A stretch of DNA of 21,862 bases from Candidatus Methanophagales archaeon ANME-1-THS (GTDB lineage: Archaea > Halobacteriota > Syntropharchaeia > Alkanophagales > Methanospirareceae), in NCBI GenBank assembly GCA_004212135.1, contig RXIE01000174.1, forward strand, positions 1-21,862, in the 5' to 3' direction. The notes beneath the pieces are model-generated. The model was not told the DNA's origin. It made no database searches and worked only from the letters and a program-made list of their open reading frames with translations. Shown here piece by piece: positions 1 to 6,833 of this stretch. Position 1 is the stretch's first letter. Each line of letters begins with the position of its first letter. A program made the translations under genes and the position numbers.

Positions 1-91
1 CCTTTAGCACGATATTCCCCTTTCCTTTCTTTCCGTAATCCGAACACGCCTCGTTTGGACAAAAGAATTCGTCTAAGTTTGCTTCTCCCAT
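1..91 (-). CDS. Insertion-sequence transposase, N-terminal fragment (runs off left edge)
   Basis: The minus strand opens at an ATG at 91 and stays open for 30 codons to the window edge. The visible N-terminus begins MGEANLDEFFCPNEACSDYG and continues KKGKGNIVLK. The C-P-N-x-x-C-x-x-Y-G-x-x-G-x-G-N-I pattern is the first half of the zinc ribbon that begins many IS transposases of IS1-like and related families in Methanosarcinales and ANME archaea. A TATA-like palindrome, GTTATATATAAC (128-139), lies upstream at a suitable distance. The catalytic domain is outside the window, so the IS family cannot be named. It reads in the same direction as the TRAM gene it appears to interrupt. Confidence 0.6.
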   Translation of the reverse strand, partial: MGEANLDEFFCPNEACSDYGKKGKGNIVLK

Positions 92-164
92 TTCGCCGAG
101 CCCTTAGCATTCCTTATGGAAATATGGGTTATATATAACTTTCTGCATAATTGGGACACGACCC
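1..164 (-). mobile_element. Right end of an insertion sequence
   Basis: The transposase N-terminus (1-91), its TATA palindrome (128-139) and a candidate IS end near 153-164 (GGGTCGTGTCCC read on the minus strand) form one unit. Homology to the neighbouring TRAM domain stops exactly where this sequence begins. The other end, and therefore any target-site duplication, lies outside the window. The exact boundary is inferred. Confidence 0.5.
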
Positions 165-290
165 GAAAACCACAAACCCTTCTATATGGGTTATGCCATC
201 GCCTTCTCTACCTACGTCTTCTATTGCCACATCGTAGGTTTCACCAACCTCGATGGGTGAACTAAATCCCCTTCTTTCTCTGTTTTCCAT
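129..290 (-). pseudogene. TRAM-domain protein, truncated by the adjacent IS
   Basis: From an ATG at 290 the product is 53 residues, with the TRAM core IEVGETYDVAIEDVGREGDG followed by ITHIEGFVVF. TRAM domains are small beta-barrel RNA-binding domains; stand-alone versions of about 60-75 residues are common in euryarchaea and are thought to act as RNA chaperones. After VVF the expected strand (usually V-P-x-A-x-x-G-D-x-V) is missing and is replaced by GSCPNYAESYI, which is encoded by the presumed IS end. About a third of the domain is therefore lost. AGGAGG eight bases before 290 fixes this start; the ORF extends to 389, but that part looks like leader. A TATA box at 412-419 (minus) would give a leader of about 100 nt. 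Confidence 0.65.
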
Positions 291-411
291 ACCTTCAAAC
301 CTCCTAGTCTCTATACTCGTTTTTGGCTCGTGATGCCAGGAAAAAATCGCTTCCTTTCTGAAAAATGCACTTATTCCTCGCGACCACATACTAACGCTCT
401 ATGCTCTGCCC

Positions 412-419
412 TATAAATA
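412..419 (-). promoter_or_regulatory. TATA box of the TRAM gene
   Basis: TATTTATA on the minus strand, about 25 bases before 389. It implies a leader of about 100 nt in front of the ribosome-binding-site-defined start at 290. This is a consensus match only. Confidence 0.35.
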
Positions 420-469
420 CCCCCACCCTATTCGCAGTTGTAACACATCCTTTTATTGCCGCTCCAGGT

Positions 470-486
470 TTATCAAGAAGTGATAA
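470..486. repeat. Inverted repeat upstream of the MFS exporter
   Basis: TTATCA-AGAAG-TGATAA has perfect six-base arms. It lies just before a T-rich TATA candidate (about 491-499) and about 80 bases before the exporter start, so it could be an operator. No repressor gene is adjacent. Confidence 0.3.
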
Positions 487-568
487 GGGGATTTTTAGAC
501 CTCTCCCCGATTTGACATGCGGGAACCAGACCCTCAACCCATAGGATGAACGGTAGACTCGAAGCAGA

Positions 569-1948
569 ATGCAGAGAGAGAAGAAATGGCTTATTCTTGC
601 CGCGGTGATGTTGGGCAGCATTATGGGCCCGATTGACGCAAGTGTGGTGAATGTGGTGCTGCCCACAATTACTGATTTCTTTCAGACCGAGCTCGTAACC
701 GCGCAATGGGTTCCTATGATCTATCTGCTTATGATCAGCAGTTTGCTGCTTACCTATGGTCGTTTGGGCGATATACTGGGATATCGAACGATTTATCTCT
801 CAGGCCTGGCGGGCTTTATCCTCTCCTCCGCACTCTGTGGCTTTTCGAGAAGCATTGAAATACTGATTGCGGCTCGCGCGCTGCAGGGTCTGACTGCGGG
901 AATGACGATGGCGGTCTCTTATGCGATTGTTGTGGCTGCATTCCCGCCCTATGAGCGTGGCAAGGCACTTGGGATCACGGCGACCAGTATTGCCGTGGGT
1001 CTTGCGATTGGTCCTACCCTGGGCGGATTTGTTGCCGTGTATCTGGGGTGGCGCTTCATTTTCTACATCAATATCCCGATAGGAATCGCAGGACTTCTCT
1101 TAGCGGCACGGGTAATACCCGGGCATTCAATGGAGAACGAGGAGGGTAAGCAGAGACTCGATCTGGTCGGTGCAGGTACAGCGTTCTTCGCCTTGTTTTC
1201 TTTCCTCTTCTCAGTTAATCGCTGGCAGACACTTGCTCTTCAGACGAGAATGGCACTCCTATTTGTTCTTTTCTCTGCCGCTCTGCTCTTTTTATACACC
1301 GAGCGGCATGTCGTCCAGCCGATGGTCAATCTCGGTTTATTCAAAACGAAAACCTTCTTATTCGCCAATCTCAGTTCGATGTTGAACTTTATGTCCCAGT
1401 ATGTGCTGGTATTTCTTACACCCTTTTATCTGCAACGCATACTGCAGTATACGCCCGATCAGATCGGTTTGATCATGGTCTTCGCCCCTCTCGTGGTGCT
1501 TATGGTCGCGCCATTCAGTGGCGCACTTTCAGATCGGATCGGGACGCGGGTATTATGTGTACTCGGCGCGGGGATCTGTGCACTTGCCCTGTTCTTGATG
1601 GCACGCATCGGCGTCACGCATGCACTCGATGTCGCGTGGCGTATCGCGTTATTTGGCCTGGGCACCGGGTTGTTCCAATCGCCAAACAATAGTGCGGTAA
1701 TGGGGAGTACTCCGAAGCGGTATTTAGGCGTGGGGTCAGCGATATTAGCAACGATGCGAAATGTGGGTATGGTTCTGGGAATAGCCACAGCGGGCGCGGT
1801 CGTTGCCTATCGTATCCCCCTTTATGCCCCTGGTGATGATACCGCCTTCTTATTTGCTCTGCATGATGCGTATATCGCAGGCGCGATCTTCACCAGTATT
1901 GCCGCTTTTACCTCTTTGATCCGCTATAAGGATGAGATCAGCGCATAA
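569..1948 (+). CDS. MFS drug-type exporter, DHA2 (EmrB/QacA) family
   Basis: This 459-residue integral membrane protein probably has 14 transmembrane helices and is a likely proton-driven exporter of hydrophobic compounds or metabolites. TM1 carries the family signature GPIDASVVNVVLPTI with Asp23. Motif A is GRLGDILGYR (about 64-73) after TM2. The antiporter motif C is GLAIGPTLGGF (about 144-154) in TM5, which points to export. Length is normal for DHA2 members. The start leaves only a short charged N-terminus (MQREKK) before TM1, so it is plausible, though the ribosome binding site is weak. The substrate cannot be told. No regulator is adjacent; an inverted repeat at 470-486 is the only visible candidate control site. 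Confidence 0.9.
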   Translation: MQREKKWLILAAVMLGSIMGPIDASVVNVVLPTITDFFQTELVTAQWVPMIYLLMISSLLLTYGRLGDILGYRTIYLSGLAGFILSSALCGFSRSIEILIAARALQGLTAGMTMAVSYAIVVAAFPPYERGKALGITATSIAVGLAIGPTLGGFVAVYLGWRFIFYINIPIGIAGLLLAARVIPGHSMENEEGKQRLDLVGAGTAFFALFSFLFSVNRWQTLALQTRMALLFVLFSAALLFLYTERHVVQPMVNLGLFKTKTFLFANLSSMLNFMSQYVLVFLTPFYLQRILQYTPDQIGLIMVFAPLVVLMVAPFSGALSDRIGTRVLCVLGAGICALALFLMARIGVTHALDVAWRIALFGLGTGLFQSPNNSAVMGSTPKRYLGVGSAILATMRNVGMVLGIATAGAVVAYRIPLYAPGDDTAFLFALHDAYIAGAIFTSIAAFTSLIRYKDEISA

Positions 1949-2005
1949 ACGCCCTGGCGAGAGCACCATCCGCGAGAGAGTCCCCCGGTCTGTTCAACGA
2001 GCTCG

Positions 2006-2020
2006 GGATCTCGAGAATCC
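2006..2020. terminator. Possible terminator hairpin between convergent genes
   Basis: GGATCTCGAGAATCC pairs with itself around TCTCGAGA. It lies between the 3' end of the MFS gene (1948) and the 3' end of the minus-strand gene at 2072. The stem is modest and no U-tract follows. Confidence 0.25.
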
Positions 2021-2071
2021 TCAACGGATCTTCAGCCCTTGTCACTTCTCCCGCGTGATTGGTCACCGTGC

Positions 2072-2455
2072 CTATCGATCCAGGAACTCCTTCTCTTCGT
2101 TCCGTCGGTTTGCTTTTGTGCTTTTTACTTCGGGGAACATTCTTTTGGTATACTCAATCCCTTTCAGACATACTTTTGCCCCGATTACACAGATACTTGC
2201 CTCAATCACGCATTTATAAAACTCCTCGTCAAGTCTTTGGACCTCCAGTAAGCACCGTTCAGCCTCCTTCGCATAGCGTTCACCGAGCGTTACATAATGC
2301 TCATGCTCCTGCTGATACCACTTCAGGTCCTCAAGCGCCTTTTTCGCTGCCTCCACCCACATCCCGCCCTCCTGGATGAATATCCGTTTCATCGGCTTGT
2401 ATCGGGTGCGCAGCGACCCCAAATAAAAACGTTTCTCCTCCACCTTACGGATCAT
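2072..2455 (-). CDS. Unknown helical protein
   Basis: The product is 127 residues, rich in Glu, Lys, Arg and Leu, with long amphipathic helices and probably a coiled coil (about residues 33-75, for example ALEDLKWYQQEHEHYVTLGE). It has three Cys in a central stretch (FYKCVIEASICVIGAKVC). It has no signal peptide or membrane helix, and I do not recognise the family. The coding nature is supported by the open frame over a region without a competing gene and by a protein-like composition. The start is uncertain. The ATG at 2455 has a TATA-like GATAAATG about 25 bases upstream, which would give a leaderless message. An internal ATG at 2362 has a good AGGAGG five bases ahead and would give 96 residues. 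Confidence 0.6.
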   Translation of the reverse strand: MIRKVEEKRFYLGSLRTRYKPMKRIFIQEGGMWVEAAKKALEDLKWYQQEHEHYVTLGERYAKEAERCLLEVQRLDEEFYKCVIEASICVIGAKVCLKGIEYTKRMFPEVKSTKANRRNEEKEFLDR

Positions 2456-2583
2456 GAGCTATCCAAATCGCGCTAACATTTATCTTTTTCGGGCTTGGAG
2501 TCAGAACCTTAAGTCCCTGGTCTTGTCATGGATCGCCCTACCCGCGTGCAACAGCCGAAGAGGAGGGCTTTTTGAGTTGGGTT

Positions 2584-2592
2584 GTTATAAAT
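2584..2592 (+). promoter_or_regulatory. TATA box of the DUF1538 operon
   Basis: TTATAAATA, preceded by a purine/T-rich stretch. It predicts transcription starting near 2612, about 40 nt ahead of the ribosome-binding-site-defined start at 2654. Confidence 0.45.
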
Positions 2593-2653
2593 ATGCAAGT
2601 AATGAACTCAATGAGTGAAGAATGAACAAACGGCAAAAGAGGGAGGGACTGAG

Positions 2654-3361
2654 ATGATGGGATTGAACGACTTCGAGAAAGAGCTTAAATCGACTGTGAA
2701 ATCACTTTCACCGGCAATAGCGCTGATACTTTTCTTTCAGCTCGTCTTTTTACGAATGCCCCTTCCAGAGTTTATCCAGATAGTCCTCGGATTACTCTGT
2801 GCGGTACCTGGCTTTGTACTCTTTGTCCAGGGTGCGAAGCTCGGACTTCTACCGATAGGTGAACGGGTCGGTACGTCGTTGATAGAGCGGCGTGCGCTTT
2901 TTCTGATCTTGCTCTTCGGATTCCTTTTAGGCGCGGTGCTCACCATAGCAGAGCCTGACGTACGGTTGTTAGCATATCAGATTGACAAGGTGATGATATC
3001 TGACATCTCCCGTGGTGAGATCATCGCTGTCACAGCACTGGGACTGGGGATATTTGCTCTTATCGCCCTTCTCAGGATCGTGTTTGATACCCCCATTGAG
3101 TATATCCTCGTTCCGGGCTACCTCATCTGCTTGATCTTAGTGCTCATCACGCCCGAGGAGTTTCTGGTCAAAGCCTTTGATATGGGCGCGGTGACGACCG
3201 GTCCACTGACCGTTCCCTTTTTGATCGCTCTCGGAGTAGGAATGGCATCCGTTCTTGGCGGAAGGACACGGCTCAAGACTGGGTTTGGCATTCTTGCTGT
3301 TGGGTCTATAGGACCAATCATGGCAATCTTGATCTGGGGTATCCTCAGGGGGTGGCTATGA
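2654..3361 (+). CDS. DUF1538 membrane protein, first paralogue
   Basis: A 235-residue hydrophobic protein with about six to seven transmembrane helices, recognised as DUF1538, an uncharacterised membrane family often sitting next to P-II-like genes. Shared family motifs are ALILFFQLVFLRMP, GAKLGLLPIGERVGT, AEPDVRLLAYQI and ITPEEFLVKAFDMGAVTTGP. The last includes the D-x-G-x-V-T-T-G-P signature, which looks like a re-entrant or substrate-site loop (inference). Many bacterial members are about 500 residues with two copies fused; here the copies are separate genes. The ATG at 2654 is chosen because GGAGG lies seven bases before it; a GTG at 2615 is in frame but lacks a site. The stop overlaps the next start (ATGA), so the two are translationally coupled. 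Function is unknown; transport is inferred. Confidence 0.8.
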   Translation: MMGLNDFEKELKSTVKSLSPAIALILFFQLVFLRMPLPEFIQIVLGLLCAVPGFVLFVQGAKLGLLPIGERVGTSLIERRALFLILLFGFLLGAVLTIAEPDVRLLAYQIDKVMISDISRGEIIAVTALGLGIFALIALLRIVFDTPIEYILVPGYLICLILVLITPEEFLVKAFDMGAVTTGPLTVPFLIALGVGMASVLGGRTRLKTGFGILAVGSIGPIMAILIWGILRGWL

Positions 3362-4077
3362 TCGAACAAACACTCGAAGTTCTTCTCGAAGTCGTTGGAG
3401 CTATCACACCCGTGCTGGCTTTAATCCTCTTCTTTCAGATCGTCGTGCTGAGAAAGATACCTCCGGAGATCAAAAATATGCTCTTCGGAGTTCTGATGGC
3501 GGTTTTCGGATTCTTCCTGTTTCTTCTGGGTGCAAAGATGAGTCTGCTCCCTATGGGAGAGCGGATTGGAACTGTTCTCTCCGAGTGGGATATGCCCTGG
3601 GTGGTTCTCTTCACCCTTGTATTTGGGATTACCGGTATTTTTGCCGAGCCTGCAGTTAAGATTCTGGCATACGAGATAGAGGAGGCCTCGTCGGGCTCTA
3701 TACGCAAAAGTTTCATCATTCCGACCATCGCACTAGGGGTTGGATTTGCCCTGGTCTTCGGGACGTTACGGATCTTCCGCGAGCTCTCGCTCGCCTGGGT
3801 CCTGATACCCGGGTATCTACTCATCCTCCTCTTAACTCGCATCAGCCCAAAGGAATTTGTTCCGATGGCATACGATGCCGGCGCGGTGGCTACCGGGCCC
3901 ATAGCGACCACCTTTGCCCTGCCGATGATGACCGGTATGGCTATTGGCTTACGGGGTGGTGGAGCTGGCATTTTGGGGCTTGGGACCGTGGGATTAATTG
4001 CCATGTGTCCAATAATCTTTATGTTGTCCCTGGGTATTATCCTTAATCAGAGGAAGAGGAAGAAGAGAAATGCGTAG
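3358..4077 (+). CDS. DUF1538 membrane protein, second paralogue
   Basis: This 239-residue protein is homologous along its length to the gene before it. It repeats ALILFFQIVVLRKIP, GAKMSLLPMGERIGT, AEPAVKILAYEI and ISPKEFVPMAYDAGAVATGP. It also has about six to seven membrane helices and a basic cytoplasmic tail (QRKRKKRNA). The ATG at 3358 overlaps the upstream stop by four bases; a GTG two codons earlier is an alternative. The pair probably forms a heterodimer equivalent to the fused two-domain bacterial proteins (inference). The central T-T-G-P of the first copy is A-T-G-P here, so the halves are not identical in the presumed functional loop. The P-II-like gene overlaps its end by eight bases. 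Confidence 0.8.
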   Translation: MIEQTLEVLLEVVGAITPVLALILFFQIVVLRKIPPEIKNMLFGVLMAVFGFFLFLLGAKMSLLPMGERIGTVLSEWDMPWVVLFTLVFGITGIFAEPAVKILAYEIEEASSGSIRKSFIIPTIALGVGFALVFGTLRIFRELSLAWVLIPGYLLILLLTRISPKEFVPMAYDAGAVATGPIATTFALPMMTGMAIGLRGGGAGILGLGTVGLIAMCPIIFMLSLGIILNQRKRKKRNA

Positions 4078-4417
4078 CGAGTGCACGTTTCAGTTAATCG
4101 TTGTGGTTGTTGAAACCGGACGCGCGAGTGCGCTTATGGAAGCGGCGAGAGCAGCAGGTGCAGAAGGCGGTACGGTACTTCACGGGAGGGGGACTGGTAT
4201 CCATGAACAGAGTAAGTTTTTGGGCATTCCAATCGAGCCGGAAAAGGAGATACTTATAATTCTGATCGAAGAGACTAATACCGAGACCGTGCTTGAAGCT
4301 TTGGTGACGGCTGGGGAATTGAATAAACCGGGCAAGGGAATTGCTTTTGTGCTGGATGTCGCTATGATTGCGGGAATTTGCCACCGGGGCAAGAAGGTCT
4401 CTTCTTTGAGGGAATAA
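4070..4417 (+). CDS. P-II-like regulatory protein of the DUF1538 operon
   Basis: The product is 115 residues with a P-II (GlnB-like) ferredoxin fold: strand QLIVVVVETGRASALMEAAR, then GAEGGTVLHGRGTGI, strand EKEILIILIEET, helix TETVLEALVTAGELNKPGKG and strand IAFVLDV. Classical P-II proteins are trimers that bind ATP/ADP and 2-oxoglutarate and dock on transporters or enzymes through the T-loop. Here the T-loop region is a short GIHEQSKFLGIPIEPEK with no uridylylated Tyr, and the B-loop is NKPGKG rather than TGxxGDGK. Ligands are therefore likely to differ. It overlaps the second DUF1538 gene by eight bases, and a purine-rich GAGGAAGAAGAG precedes the ATG. Gating of the DUF1538 pair by this protein is inferred from the coupling. 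Confidence 0.8.
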   Translation: MRSECTFQLIVVVVETGRASALMEAARAAGAEGGTVLHGRGTGIHEQSKFLGIPIEPEKEILIILIEETNTETVLEALVTAGELNKPGKGIAFVLDVAMIAGICHRGKKVSSLRE

Positions 4418-4612
4418 GTTTCAGCCTGCGGTAATCTCCCTGGGACCGATTCGGATCACCTGGAAAGGAAACAGAGAATGACCATGAGGGACGGTGGGTT
4501 CTGCATCCGCGCTGCGATAAAATGCACGTACGCATGCTCATCCTGTTCCTCGTTGACGTATCTTTACATAAGTACGAGACCATAAGGTACTAAAGTGAGA
4601 GGGATGATGAAT

Positions 4613-4879
4613 ATGGAAGAACCAAAAGGACCGAGGTGCCAGAGTTGCGGTATGCCGATGACTAAAGCCGCAGATTTCGGCACAAATGCGGACAGAAGCA
4701 AAAATGAGGAATACTGCATATTCTGCTATGCGAACGGAAGATTCAGAGACGAAGGTATCACCATGGAGGAAAAGATTGAGAAGAACGTCGCCATGGCGAA
4801 GAAAATGGGCTGGCCTGAGGATAAGGCTCGAGAAATGGCCAGCACGACAATCCCGAACCTCAAGCGATGGAAGAAGTGA
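4613..4879 (+). CDS. Small zinc-ribbon protein (putative transcriptional regulator type)
   Basis: The product is 88 residues. Cys9-x2-Cys12 (RCQSCGMPM) and Cys35-x2-Cys38 (YCIFCYANG) form a zinc ribbon of the 'putative zinc ribbon' family (C-Q-S-C-G-M-P-M with F-G-T-N-x-D), followed by a helical C-terminus (EEKIEKNVAMAKKMGWPEDK). Members are small cytoplasmic proteins, sometimes annotated as transcriptional regulators, but no function has been demonstrated. Several in-frame starts exist (GTG 4595, ATG 4604, 4607, 4613); 4613 is preferred for its spacing from GAGAGGGATGAT. A TATA candidate, TTTACATA, lies near 4563-4570. Confidence 0.75.
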   Translation: MEEPKGPRCQSCGMPMTKAADFGTNADRSKNEEYCIFCYANGRFRDEGITMEEKIEKNVAMAKKMGWPEDKAREMASTTIPNLKRWKK

Positions 4880-4944
4880 AGAACGAGAGTGCTTGAAGGC
4901 TTCATGTACTCCGCATCTTCTGAATAATCATATCGCTTCTTTCA

Positions 4945-4959
4945 GAGCCGCTGCGGCTC
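4945..4959. terminator. Hairpin between convergent genes
   Basis: GAGCCGCTGCGGCTC has perfect seven-base arms around one T. It lies between the zinc-ribbon gene (+, ends 4879) and ilvD (-, ends 5104), and is plausibly a shared terminator or mRNA 3'-end structure. Confidence 0.4.
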
Positions 4960-5103
4960 CTGGGGATACTCGCGAGATAAAAAGCCACTCAGTGGATATA
5001 CGAGCGATGCAGCACAAGACCTACCACGCTCGGGCTCGTATGCACTGGTACGTTAGTGAAAAAGAGGATGAAGCTGATGCCGACGCGGTGAAGAGAGACC
5101 GCA

Positions 5104-6756
5104 TCACACTATCCGTTCACCATAGCAATTGATGCCCATGAACTTCTCACGGTACGATTTTAATAGCGGCGTCAGCTTTCGTGCCGGCGCTTGCACCTTC
5201 CTGAGCCGCTCTTTGAGCTCCACATCACTTAACCTCACATTCAGCCTTCTCCGGGGGATGTCAATCTCGACGATATCACCATTCTGGAGAGCACCGATCG
5301 CTCCACCGTTATACGCTTCCATCTCCACATGACCAATACAGGGTCCCGTGGTGCCACCTGAGAATCGGCCATCCGTGACTAACGCGACGCGTTTATACCC
5401 CGCGCCCATGATCGCATCAGTCGGCGTGAGCATCTCAGGCATGCCCGGTGCGCCCGCCGGACCCTGGAATGGCAGGATCACCACATCGCCCTCCGCAATC
5501 GCGCGCGCTTCGATCGCGTCGAGTAACTCCGTTTCGGTATAAAAGACCTTCGCAGGGCCTGAATGGACCATCATGCCCGGGTCAACTGCGGTCTGTTTGA
5601 TGACCGCGCTGTGTGCAATATTCCCCTTGAGTACCGCTATACCGCCCTCCTGGAAGTAGGGGTTATCCAGCGGTCGGATAACCTCGTCATCGAGCACCTT
5701 ACCGTCTGCCGCTAGCTCCTTGATTGATGTGCCGGTCACTGTTGGTGAATCCTTGAGCATATCGCGCAATCGATTGAGAACCGCGGGAATACCGCCCGCT
5801 CGGTCGATATCCGCCATCTCATAGGGTCCCGCGGGAATGATCTTGCATATATTCGGCGTCTCACGCGCGATCGCATCAAACCGATCAACCTCGATCTCAA
5901 CACCCGCCTCCCGCGCGATTGCGGGTATATGTAAGACGGTATTCGTCGAGCCGCCCATCGCCATATCCACCCGAATCGCGTTCTCAAACGCGGCTCTGGT
6001 CATGATATCCCGGGGCTTACAATCCTCGTTCACTAATGCCACGATTCGTTTGCCCGTTTCGTACGCCTGTTTTCGCTTTAACGGATCGGTCGCTAAGGTC
6101 GTGGCACACCGAGTGAGTGACATGCCCAGTACCTCGGTAACCGTTGCCATGGTATTCGCGGTATAAAGCCCGACACAGGAACCCGCACCACAGACCATAT
6201 GCGGAAGAAATCGTTCTGCCTCCTCGGCTGTCATCTTACCGCCTTTGACCTTGCCAACGAGACCAAAACCTTCAATCGGGTGATGTTTCTTCCCCGCTAC
6301 AACGTTCGCCTTCATGGGTCCGCCAGTAAGCATAATCGCAGGTAAATTGAGCCGCCCCGCAGCCATTAACATCCCTGGCGTAATTTTATCACAGTTGGTC
6401 ACGCCAACCCAGCCATCCAACGAATGCGACAACGCCATGATCTCGATATTATCCGCGATATGCTCGCGGCTGGGAAGGCTGAGCCGCATCTCCACAAACA
6501 TCGCGATACCATCACAGACACCCGGAACGCCCCATTCGAGGGGCACACCACCTGCATCCCGAATTCCCCGTTTTACGTCCTGGGTTAGTTCGTTCAGATG
6601 GATATGTCCGGGCACAATATCGTTATAACTATTCGCCACGCCGATAAACGGCTTGCCCGGTTCAAAATCCTCTTCCGTGAGGCCGGCGGACAATAATAAC
6701 GCACGATGCGGTAGGGTCTCAATATGCTGCTTTAAGACATCTGATCTCATGCTCAT
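5104..6756 (-). CDS. ilvD: Dihydroxy-acid dehydratase (or related IlvD/Edd sugar-acid dehydratase)
   Basis: The 550-residue cytoplasmic iron-sulfur enzyme would convert 2,3-dihydroxy-3-methylbutanoate to 2-oxoisovalerate (valine, leucine) and the homologous isoleucine intermediate. Cluster and metal-site motifs are visible: VCDGIAM (Cys81), NCDKITPGMLMA (Cys122), VCGAGSCVGLYTANTMA (Cys189, Cys194), MGGSTNTVLH, and near the C-terminus GRFSGGTTGPCIGHV. It differs from standard IlvD in some places. The usual D-G-I-A-M-G-H-x-G-M is DGIAMFVEM, the usual F-S-G-G-T-R-G is FSGGTTG, and the C-terminus ends GINCYGERIV. A role on another sugar acid is thus possible. TATTTATA at 6784-6791 (minus) would start transcription a few bases before 6756, so the message is probably leaderless; ATG 6750 is an alternative. 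No other ilv gene is in the window. Confidence 0.88.
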   Translation of the reverse strand: MSMRSDVLKQHIETLPHRALLLSAGLTEEDFEPGKPFIGVANSYNDIVPGHIHLNELTQDVKRGIRDAGGVPLEWGVPGVCDGIAMFVEMRLSLPSREHIADNIEIMALSHSLDGWVGVTNCDKITPGMLMAAGRLNLPAIMLTGGPMKANVVAGKKHHPIEGFGLVGKVKGGKMTAEEAERFLPHMVCGAGSCVGLYTANTMATVTEVLGMSLTRCATTLATDPLKRKQAYETGKRIVALVNEDCKPRDIMTRAAFENAIRVDMAMGGSTNTVLHIPAIAREAGVEIEVDRFDAIARETPNICKIIPAGPYEMADIDRAGGIPAVLNRLRDMLKDSPTVTGTSIKELAADGKVLDDEVIRPLDNPYFQEGGIAVLKGNIAHSAVIKQTAVDPGMMVHSGPAKVFYTETELLDAIEARAIAEGDVVILPFQGPAGAPGMPEMLTPTDAIMGAGYKRVALVTDGRFSGGTTGPCIGHVEMEAYNGGAIGALQNGDIVEIDIPRRRLNVRLSDVELKERLRKVQAPARKLTPLLKSYREKFMGINCYGERIV

Positions 6757-6783
6757 ACACCAAGATCAGAAAGCGAGGCGCGC

Positions 6784-6791
6784 TATAAATA
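6784..6791 (-). promoter_or_regulatory. TATA box of ilvD
   Basis: TATTTATA on the minus strand, about 30 bases before the ATG at 6756. It predicts a leaderless or near-leaderless ilvD transcript. Confidence 0.5.
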
Positions 6792-6833
6792 CCTGTATGA
6801 AGCGGCTACACAAAGAGCTGGTAGCTCGCACGA

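Noticed and set aside
291..389. Upstream extension of the TRAM ORF
   Set aside because: An AGGAGG site fixes the start at 290, and the upstream residues are unlike any TRAM protein.
1932..2379. Plus-strand frames opposite the helical protein at 2072-2455
   Set aside because: Their products are Ser/Pro/Phe-rich without domains. The minus-strand protein has a credible composition.
3435..4004. A 189-codon minus-strand frame inside the second DUF1538 gene
   Set aside because: It is an antisense shadow, rich in Arg/Pro/Thr/Ser. The plus-strand gene has clear family motifs and operon coupling.
4686..5132. A 148-codon plus-strand frame overlapping the zinc-ribbon gene
   Set aside because: It is Arg/Lys/Trp-rich in the overlap, has no ribosome binding site, and lies over the real CxxC-containing gene in another frame.
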